Of a DNA stretch of 12,637 bases, positions 1-5,354 are shown one piece after another. Each line of letters opens with the position of its first letter. Position 1 is the first letter of the stretch. The notes under the pieces are model-generated. The model did not search any database. It had not been told where the DNA came from and worked only from the letters and a program-made list of their open reading frames with translations. A program made the translations under genes and the position numbers. Location: positions 1 to 12,637 of the forward strand of contig CAMORF010000024.1 in the NCBI GenBank assembly GCA_946623485.1, written 5' to 3'. This DNA is from an uncultured Clostridia bacterium (GTDB lineage Bacteria; Bacillota; Clostridia; Lachnospirales; Lachnospiraceae).

Positions 1-1593
1 CTGAATCGTTTGAATGAGAGCAATATGTTTAATATCCCCGGATATACATCCGCCAACGAAGAGCAGGCCGGAACTGCCAATGCTGAAGAGCCTCCTGTTT
101 ACGCCCCGGAGACAAACTTCACAGGAGATACCTATGTGGATGAAGACGCTGAGGATGTGTCGGTCGGGGAACTTGTCGGGAACATCAATCAGTTCCTGAA
201 TGACGTGAATAATATTTCCGCCGCGGCGGACACCGGATGGGACGCGATTGCACCGCAGATCGGTGCAATCGACACGGCAATCCAGCAGTTCCGGAACTCC
301 TTCGCGGAAACCGATGAGCACCAGGCAATGGACCTGTTCGGGAACACGGTGAACGTAACGGATGTCCATGTCAGCACCGAGGTGCGCGGCCAGGTCGGGG
401 AAGCAACCGCATCGGTCATGAAGGAAGCCTACGACAGGTTGTGCGCGTACCACTTTATCCATACCATGCTGACCCTGAATCCGGCAAGGACTTCATCGTC
501 CGCGCTGCAGGATGACTGGTTCCGCAACAATGAACAGGCCATACGGGATGCCGTCAGCGAGTTCACGAACCTGCCTGACAGTCTGTTTATCTATAATCCG
601 GCCACGCAGTCCGTTGAATTCTCCGCGCAGTATGCCTCCATGAACGATACGGTATTTGGCGGGGAATCAATCCTCACCTTCCTCCGTAACGCGGTTCACA
701 GGCTGAACTATTACTATGCAGTGGAAGAGTCAGTGGATGAGCCGGACACCTACTCCACGGAAGGCGAGATGATGGACGATGGAGGCTACGATGACGAAGG
801 CGGAGACGACGGCCCGTTGTACACCGCGGAGGAAATCCAGGAGGCAATCAAGGAACAGGAAAAACTGATCAAAGAAACAGAGCTCCAGATCCGCGAGGCC
901 GAGCTTGGGATCAGGGAATATAAGAAGATCCTGGATGGCAGGATTGTCTACGCGACGATGGACGGCATCGTCAAAGACGCAGGAAGCATGGACTCCAGTT
1001 CCAGTTCTAACGCATTTATAACCATCACGGGAAGAGAAGGCCTGTATGTAAGGGGCACGGTAAATGAGCTATCGTTGGATACCGTGAAGGTTGGCGATGT
1101 CATAACCGGAACATCCTATGAAACCGGCAGCAACTTTGCGGCAGAGATTGTTGAAATATCACCATATCCCGATACCGAGAATAATTTCAACTATTACGGG
1201 TATGGAGATGAAAATGCGAATTCTTCGTATTATCCGTTCCTTGCCTATATCGAAAATGCGGAAGGGCTTTCCGTGGATTCTTATGTTGACCTGTCACTGA
1301 CCGGCAATGCCTCCAGTATGGGCGCAGATCCATTTTCCGGAGGTCTGACACTGGATGAATACTTCATCCGGACAGACAGCAGCGGCAGAAGTTACTGTTA
1401 TGTCCGCGGAGAGGACGGCCTTCTTGAGAAACGATACCTGGAGATCGGAGCCAATAATTGGGGCTCGGTTACGATCAAATCCGGCTTGAGGCAGACTGAC
1501 TACATCGCGTTTCCATATGGAAAGGGCGTAGAAGAGGGAGCCCCGACCGTAGAAGTGAATTACCTGTCTGCTGTGGAAGGAGACAGCTATTGA
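1..1593 (+). CDS. HlyD/MacA-like efflux adaptor, 5'-truncated by the window edge
   Basis: This is the C-terminal part of an extracytoplasmic adaptor for an ABC export system. The frame is open back to base 1. A TTG at 10 is the first possible start, but it has no ribosome binding site and the protein would lack a membrane anchor and the first half of the lipoyl domain, so the real start is upstream. Numbering from that TTG: residues 1-270 are a long hydrophilic region ending in an acidic Gly/Asp tract near 255-268; 272-308 is a charged coiled-coil helix; 310-345 (GRIVYATMDGIVKDAG) is the second half of a lipoyl-like domain; about 346-432 is a beta-barrel; about 445-520 is a membrane-proximal domain. 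In the family, the coiled-coil hairpin sits between the two lipoyl halves, so the long N-terminal region is probably a large insertion in that hairpin. The permease follows 63 bp downstream. Family confidence is good; the substrate is unknown. Confidence 0.85.
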   Translation: MNRLNESNMFNIPGYTSANEEQAGTANAEEPPVYAPETNFTGDTYVDEDAEDVSVGELVGNINQFLNDVNNISAAADTGWDAIAPQIGAIDTAIQQFRNSFAETDEHQAMDLFGNTVNVTDVHVSTEVRGQVGEATASVMKEAYDRLCAYHFIHTMLTLNPARTSSSALQDDWFRNNEQAIRDAVSEFTNLPDSLFIYNPATQSVEFSAQYASMNDTVFGGESILTFLRNAVHRLNYYYAVEESVDEPDTYSTEGEMMDDGGYDDEGGDDGPLYTAEEIQEAIKEQEKLIKETELQIREAELGIREYKKILDGRIVYATMDGIVKDAGSMDSSSSSNAFITITGREGLYVRGTVNELSLDTVKVGDVITGTSYETGSNFAAEIVEISPYPDTENNFNYYGYGDENANSSYYPFLAYIENAEGLSVDSYVDLSLTGNASSMGADPFSGGLTLDEYFIRTDSSGRSYCYVRGEDGLLEKRYLEIGANNWGSVTIKSGLRQTDYIAFPYGKGVEEGAPTVEVNYLSAVEGDSY

Positions 1594-1656
1594 GACAGAT
1601 CGTGAGACATCGATTCAGGATCTGTTGCGGATTGATGGAGTAGAGGCAAAAGCAAT

Positions 1657-2913
1657 ATGATAGAGAATATACGGCTTGCATTTCAGGGAATCTGGTCCCA
1701 TAAGATGCGTTCTTTCCTGACCATGCTCGGAATCATCATCGGAATCGCTTCCATCATCGCCATTGTTTCCACGATTCAGGGAACCAACAATGCCTTGAGA
1801 GATCAGCTGGTTGGATCCGGAAACAATACGGTAAATGTCACTCTAAGCCAGGGCGGTGAGGAATACCAGATCTATGATTCCTCATCGATCCCGCAGGGAA
1901 TTCCTGTGATCTCGGATGACACCAGGCAGAGGATCCTGGCCCTGGACGATGTGGAGAAGATGACGAGCTTTACCACGAGATTCGTGTCAGAAGGCGTCTA
2001 TTACCGGGATAAATCGTTGAGCGAATTCAATATCTATGGCATTGACATGGACTATTTTGACACGCTCAGCTACGCGGTCAAGACCGGACGTGTATTTCTC
2101 CAGGAGGATTATGATAAATACCATCGCGTCATCATCGTGGATCAGACTGCTTCTGAAAATCTGTTCCAGGGGGCGAACCCTCTTGGACGCACGGTGGAGA
2201 TCAGCGGACAGCCATTTACGGTGATCGGAGTCGTGTATAAAACCGCTTCCTATGAGCCGGATATCCAGGACGTGGACGACTTCTATACTTATGATGACGG
2301 CTCAAATGGAATCTTTTTCATGCCGAAGGCAACATGGCCCATTGTGTTTCAGTACGATGAGCCTGAGAATGTCGTTGTCAAAGCGACCAGCACAGAGGAA
2401 ATGACAAGGGCAGGGCAGAGGACGGCAAACATCCTGAACGAGACAATTACCAGCAAGAATTCAACGATCACGTACAGCGCGGAGGATCTGCTGGGTATCG
2501 TAAAGCAGCAGCAGGAGCTGGCCAATGCGTCTAACCTGCAGCTGGTCTGGATTGCGGGCATCTCTCTGCTGGTCGGCGGAATCGGCGTCATGAACATCAT
2601 GATTGTGTCCGTCACGGAGCGAACCAATGAGATCGGCCTGAAAAAAGCAATCGGTGCCAGAAAGAGCGCGATCCTGTGGCAGTTCCTCACGGAGGCAGCC
2701 GTGCTGACGAGCCTGGGCGGAATCCTGGGGGTGGCAGCCGGAATCGCCATGAGCCAGCTGATCCACCGGTTTACCGGAATCCTGGTCGGAATCAACTGGC
2801 CGGCCGCATTGGTCGCGGTTCTGTTCTCGATGATTATCGGAATTGTATTCGGACTTCTGCCATCCGTGCAGGCATCAAATCTGGATCCGATCGAAGCGCT
2901 GCGCAGAGAATGA
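1657..2913 (+). CDS. MacB/FtsX-family ABC transporter permease
   Basis: Membrane permease of a MacB-type exporter, 418 aa, about the usual length for the Gram-positive form that lacks a fused ATPase. It has one N-terminal membrane helix (about 18-40, after the typical KMRSFLTMLGIIIGI start), a large extracytoplasmic MacB_PCD domain (about 41-290), then three helices (about 295-318, 345-368, 382-402). The conserved FtsX cytoplasmic stretch ERTNEIGLKKAIGARK lies at 321-336, and the C-terminus has the family motif ASNLDPIEALRRE. The ATG at 1657 has a modest Shine-Dalgarno (AGAGG) upstream. With the preceding adaptor it should form an efflux complex, but the ATP-hydrolysing subunit is not between them and must be encoded upstream or elsewhere. 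A terminator follows at 2941-2986. The substrate cannot be told. Confidence 0.92.
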   Translation: MIENIRLAFQGIWSHKMRSFLTMLGIIIGIASIIAIVSTIQGTNNALRDQLVGSGNNTVNVTLSQGGEEYQIYDSSSIPQGIPVISDDTRQRILALDDVEKMTSFTTRFVSEGVYYRDKSLSEFNIYGIDMDYFDTLSYAVKTGRVFLQEDYDKYHRVIIVDQTASENLFQGANPLGRTVEISGQPFTVIGVVYKTASYEPDIQDVDDFYTYDDGSNGIFFMPKATWPIVFQYDEPENVVVKATSTEEMTRAGQRTANILNETITSKNSTITYSAEDLLGIVKQQQELANASNLQLVWIAGISLLVGGIGVMNIMIVSVTERTNEIGLKKAIGARKSAILWQFLTEAAVLTSLGGILGVAAGIAMSQLIHRFTGILVGINWPAALVAVLFSMIIGIVFGLLPSVQASNLDPIEALRRE

Positions 2914-2940
2914 CATTTAACAGATATTACAGCGGATGAG

Positions 2941-2986
2941 AAAACAGTGGAACATCGCGAAAAAAACGGTGTTGCACTGTTTTTTT
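2941..2986 (+). terminator. Intrinsic terminator of the exporter operon, overlapping the rpsB promoter
   Basis: The arms AAAACAGTG (2941-2949) and CACTGTTTT (2975-2983) pair perfectly over 9 bp. After a G/G mismatch, an inner 7-bp stem (2951-2957 with 2967-2973, one G-U pair) closes a 9-nt A-rich loop. The 3' arm runs into seven T residues (2980-2986). It lies 27 bp after the permease stop, so it should end the exporter transcript. Its 3' arm contains the -35 box of the next promoter. Confidence 0.8.
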
Positions 2987-3000
2987 CTGCATGATATACT
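2972..3000 (+). promoter_or_regulatory. Sigma-A-type promoter of rpsB
   Basis: The -35 box is TTGCAC (2972-2977), then a 17-bp spacer, then a -10 box TATACT (2995-3000) preceded by TGA, which gives an extended -10 (TGn) element. The spacer contains the seven-T run of the upstream terminator. Transcription should start near 3007, giving an rpsB leader of about 97 nt. Spacing and match are good and the downstream gene is one that needs a strong promoter. Confidence 0.8.
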
Positions 3001-3006
3001 GTGAAA

Positions 3007-3103
3007 GTTGCTGAATAAACACGCATGTGGATTCTGCGGGCGGTGCCGGAAGGCTCCCGCGGAGATAAAACGTGCGGAAGTACAAAACCAAAGGAGAATT
3101 GTG
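3007..3103 (+). promoter_or_regulatory. Structured 5' leader of rpsB
   Basis: The predicted untranslated leader holds a hairpin with a 7-bp lower stem (CTGCGGG at 3034-3040 with CCCGCGG at 3056-3062). An asymmetric internal loop (3041-3044 against 3055) leads to a 3-bp upper stem closed by the GNRA-type tetraloop GGAA (3048-3051). The Shine-Dalgarno AAGGAG is at 3091-3096, 7 nt before the ATG. Ribosomal protein operons are often autoregulated through such leaders. Binding by S2 here is only an inference, and I do not recognise a described motif. Confidence 0.45.
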
Positions 3104-3874
3104 ATGAGTGTACTTTCCATGAAACAGCTGCTGGAAGCAGGCGTCCATTTCGGACATCAGACCAGAAGATGGAACCCCAAGATGGCTCCCTATATCTACA
3201 CGGAGCGCAACGGCATCTATATCATTGACCTGCAGAAGACGGTCGGCATGATCGATGACGCCTACAATGTGATCGGCGATATCGTGGCGAATGGCGGATC
3301 CATCCTGTTTGTCGGCACGAAGAAGCAGGCACAGGATTCCATCCGGCAGGAAGCAGAGCGCTGCGGAATGTTTTATGTCAACGAGAGATGGCTCGGCGGC
3401 ATGCTGACCAACTTCAAGACCATCCAGAGCCGGATCAAGAGGCTGAAGGACATCAAGAAGATGCAGGCGGATGGAACCTTCCAGGTACTTCCGAAGAAGG
3501 AAGTAATTAAGCTCGAGAAGGAGCTTGAGAAGCTTGAGAAGAACCTTGGCGGCATCGAAGAGATGAAGAAGCTTCCGGATGCGATCTTTATCGTTGACCT
3601 GAAGAAGGAACACATCTGCGTACAGGAAGCTCACGCACTGGGCATCCCGCTGATCGGAATCGCTGATACCAACTGCGATCCTGAAGATCTTGACTATGTG
3701 ATCCCGGGCAATGACGACGCAATCCGTGCTGTCAGGCTGATTGTTTCCAAGATGGCAGATGCGGTCATCGAGGCAAAGCAGGGGACCGAAGGCGTGGCAC
3801 CGATTGAGAACCAGGTATTCACTGGGGAAGGAATTGACTACGCCGGGGAAGCGCAGGAAAGTGCTGCCGAGTAA
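3104..3874 (+). CDS. rpsB: 30S ribosomal protein S2
   Basis: Protein S2 of the small ribosomal subunit, 256 aa, a normal bacterial length. The N-terminal signature [20 protein letters not shown] and the following [20 protein letters not shown] are diagnostic, as are [20 protein letters not shown] and the later [16 protein letters not shown] Lys/Glu-rich helical pair in the middle is the S2 coiled-coil insertion. The ATG at 3104 is chosen because AAGGAG (3091-3096) is 7 nt upstream and S2 proteins begin here. The open frame extends back to a TTG at 3008, but that lies essentially at the predicted transcription start and adds 32 non-homologous residues. The gene is followed by tsf after 152 bp, the common rpsB-tsf pairing. 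Confidence 0.98.
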   Translation: MSVLSMKQLLEAGVHFGHQTRRWNPKMAPYIYTERNGIYIIDLQKTVGMIDDAYNVIGDIVANGGSILFVGTKKQAQDSIRQEAERCGMFYVNERWLGGMLTNFKTIQSRIKRLKDIKKMQADGTFQVLPKKEVIKLEKELEKLEKNLGGIEEMKKLPDAIFIVDLKKEHICVQEAHALGIPLIGIADTNCDPEDLDYVIPGNDDAIRAVRLIVSKMADAVIEAKQGTEGVAPIENQVFTGEGIDYAGEAQESAAE

Positions 3875-3917
3875 TTGAGCACAGAGCTTTATTGCACTCA
3901 CTGATATTATGAGCGGA

Positions 3918-3989
3918 TATAAGATGCCGCAGGCATTTTATAAGATGGCAGGATGGCCGGACCGCACGGACACAGAAAAAGGTGTTCCG
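3918..3989 (+). promoter_or_regulatory. Two hairpins in the rpsB-tsf spacer
   Basis: The first hairpin has arms TATAAGATGCC (3918-3928) and GGCATTTTATA (3932-3942), 11 bp with one G-U pair and a 3-nt loop. The second pairs CGGACAC (3967-3973) with GTG(T)TCCG (3982-3989), with one bulged T and an A-rich loop. Neither is followed by a clean T run, so they look more like attenuation, processing or stability elements than a full terminator. They could explain unequal expression of S2 and EF-Ts. The role is inferred. Confidence 0.45.
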
Positions 3990-4026
3990 GTGATGTCCCG
4001 GCTTTGAGAGAGTAAGGAGAATACAT

Positions 4027-4968
4027 ATGGCTATCACAGCATCACAGGTGAAAGAACTCAGAGAGATGACCGGCTCCGGGATGATGGACTGCAAGAAGGC
4101 TTTGACAGCGTCGAACGGAGATATCGAGAAGGCCGTTGAATGGCTGAGGGAAAAAGGCCTTGCAACCGCGCAGAAGAAGGCGAGCCGTATCGCAGCGGAA
4201 GGCGTTTCCATGGCTGCGGTTTCTGGTGACATGAAGGAAGCGGTTGTTGTCGAGGTGAACTCTGAGACCGACTTCGTTGCCCAGAATGAGAAGTTCCGCA
4301 ACTATGTCCAGAAGGTCGCGCAGCATGCATTGGTTACTACGGTGAAGTCTGTTGAGGAGTTCCTGAATCAGACAAGTAAGATCGATGAGTCCAAGACGGT
4401 TGGGGAGGCGCTTGCCGCCCAGATTGCCGTTATCGGTGAAAATCTGAAGATCCGCAGATTCCAGCAGATCAAAGAAGACAAGGGTATCCTTGTTTCTTAT
4501 TCCCATATGAATGGAAAGATCGTTACGATCGTTGACCTTGAGACCGATGTTGACAACGAAGCAGTTCGTGAGATCGGAAAGAATGTCGCAATGCAGGTTG
4601 CCGCGATGAGACCGCAGTACACCAGCGCTGACGAGGTATCCCAGGAGTTCAAGGATCATGAAATCGAGATCCTGACGAAGCAGATCGCTGAGGATCCGAA
4701 GATGGCAGGCAAGCCTGAGAAGGTAATTGCCGGCGCTGTCCAGGGAAGGCTGAACAAAGAGCTGAAGGAGATCTGCCTGCTTGACCAGGTTTATGTCAAG
4801 GCAGAAGACGGCAAGCAGACTGTTGCGCAGTATGTCGCGCAGGCCGGCAAGGAAGCCGGGGCAAACGTCAAGGTGAAGGGCTTCATTCGCTTCGAGACCG
4901 GTGAAGGCCTTGAGAAGAAGAATGAAGACTTTGCAGCTGAAGTCGCAGCTCAGATGGCAGGCAACTGA
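4027..4968 (+). CDS. tsf: Translation elongation factor Ts
   Basis: EF-Ts is the guanine nucleotide exchange factor that regenerates EF-Tu-GTP in the cytoplasm. The protein has 313 aa, within the normal range. Residues 1-45 form the UBA-like N-terminal domain with the signature LREMTGSGMMDCKKAL (11-26). The EF-Tu-contacting motif TDFVAQN is at 81-87. Two core alpha/beta subdomains follow, with the usual NVAMQVAAMRPQY and KVIAGAVQGRLNKELKEICLLDQ blocks. The ATG at 4027 has AAGGAG (4014-4019) 7 nt upstream. The gene is last in the rpsB-tsf unit: a strong terminator lies about 90 bp downstream, and pyrH and frr, often found next, are absent. Confidence 0.98.
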   Translation: MAITASQVKELREMTGSGMMDCKKALTASNGDIEKAVEWLREKGLATAQKKASRIAAEGVSMAAVSGDMKEAVVVEVNSETDFVAQNEKFRNYVQKVAQHALVTTVKSVEEFLNQTSKIDESKTVGEALAAQIAVIGENLKIRRFQQIKEDKGILVSYSHMNGKIVTIVDLETDVDNEAVREIGKNVAMQVAAMRPQYTSADEVSQEFKDHEIEILTKQIAEDPKMAGKPEKVIAGAVQGRLNKELKEICLLDQVYVKAEDGKQTVAQYVAQAGKEAGANVKVKGFIRFETGEGLEKKNEDFAAEVAAQMAGN

Positions 4969-5059
4969 TCCGCTGGTTCAGGATCGTCGGCCTGGGTCAT
5001 GAAGCGAAAGCCATGAGGCTTTGCGCAGATCATGGCAAGTTGGGATGAATAATGATTCG

Positions 5060-5095
5060 CAGGCGGTGCATCAAAGCGGATGCACCGCCTGTTTT
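5060..5095 (+). terminator. Strong intrinsic terminator after tsf
   Basis: The arms CAGGCGGTGCATC (5060-5072) and GATGCACCGCCTG (5079-5091) pair perfectly over 13 bp around a 6-nt loop (AAAGCG). They are followed by TTTT (5092-5095). The stem is GC-rich and the position about 90 bp after tsf fits the end of the rpsB-tsf transcript. Confidence 0.88.
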
Positions 5096-5101
5096 GTCGG
5101 C

Positions 5102-5130
5102 TTGCGAAATCAGCGGATCTCCACTAATAT
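5102..5130 (+). promoter_or_regulatory. Possible promoter of the hydrogenase gene
   Basis: TTGCGA (5102-5107), a 17-bp spacer and TAATAT (5125-5130) match the sigma-A consensus at 4 of 6 positions in each box. It is the best candidate between the tsf terminator and the hydrogenase start. Transcription from here would place both tandem repeats in a roughly 220-nt leader. The support is moderate at best. Confidence 0.35.
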
Positions 5131-5146
5131 TTGGGTATGGAGACAT

Positions 5147-5198
5147 TTTGTACGAGAGCCATTCCTGGTGTCTTTGTACGAGAACCATTCCTGGTGTC
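5147..5198. repeat. Two adjacent 26-bp direct repeats
   Basis: Copy one is 5147-5172 and copy two is 5173-5198, head to tail with no gap. Both begin TTTGTACGAGA and end CCATTCCTGGTGTC, and differ only at one base (G at 5158, A at 5184). They have no open frame of their own and no obvious hairpin. They lie downstream of the possible hydrogenase promoter. Whether the unit is dispersed elsewhere in the genome cannot be seen from this window. Confidence 0.9.
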
Positions 5199-5229
5199 GT
5201 GTTGAAAGCAGACATTGGAAACCGGTGAC

Positions 5230-5350
5230 AGGAAGGTAGCGGAAGGATAACGGAAGAACAACAGAAGGACAACAGAAGGATAACGGAAGAACAACAGAAG
5301 GACAACGGAAGGATAACGGAAGAACAACAGAAGGATAACAGAGGGGAAGC
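5230..5350. repeat. 11-bp tandem repeat array with a 33-bp superperiod
   Basis: Nine clean 11-bp units (5241-5339) follow the pattern RGAAGRAYAAC, flanked by one degenerate unit on each side (5230-5240 and 5340-5350). The units cycle in threes: GGAAGAACAAC is identical at 5252, 5285 and 5318, and the other two positions of the cycle vary by a single base. The array is purine-rich on the + strand, and many units contain the Shine-Dalgarno-like core GAAGGA. It ends 4 bp before the hydrogenase ATG, so its last degenerate unit supplies that gene's ribosome binding site (GAGGGG, 5341-5346). In the hydrogenase frame it is free of stops and reads as three copies of RITEEQQKDN. Confidence 0.93.
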
Positions 5351-5354
5351 AGAC

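Larger units (their letters stand above)
4969..5354. other. 386-bp gene-free region between tsf and the hydrogenase gene
   Basis: No credible gene lies here on either strand; the open frames run through the terminator and the repeats. In order it holds weak hairpins just after tsf (GATCC/GGATC at 4967-4985; GCG-AAAGCC with GGCTTT-G-CGC at 5004-5026), a strong terminator (5060-5095), a possible promoter (5102-5130), a 26-bp tandem repeat pair (5147-5198), an unremarkable stretch, and an 11-bp repeat array (5230-5350) that reaches almost to the next start codon. The last four elements are probably the control region of the hydrogenase gene. Confidence 0.75.

Noticed and set aside
2927..3901. 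Long minus-strand open frame opposite rpsB
   Set aside because: It is fully antisense to the conserved S2 gene, crosses its promoter and terminator, and shows no domain.
3892..3923. TTGCAC as a possible tsf promoter
   Set aside because: The -35 hexamer matches those of rpsB and the transporter operon, but at 16-18 bp spacing no acceptable -10 box is present; the nearest TATAAG is 20 bp away.
5021..5239. Small + strand open frame of 72 codons between tsf and the hydrogenase gene
   Set aside because: It reads through the strong terminator hairpin and both 26-bp repeats, and has no ribosome binding site.
5230..5350. Repeat array as a CRISPR array
   Set aside because: Units are 11 bp and contiguous, with no unique spacers and no cas genes nearby.
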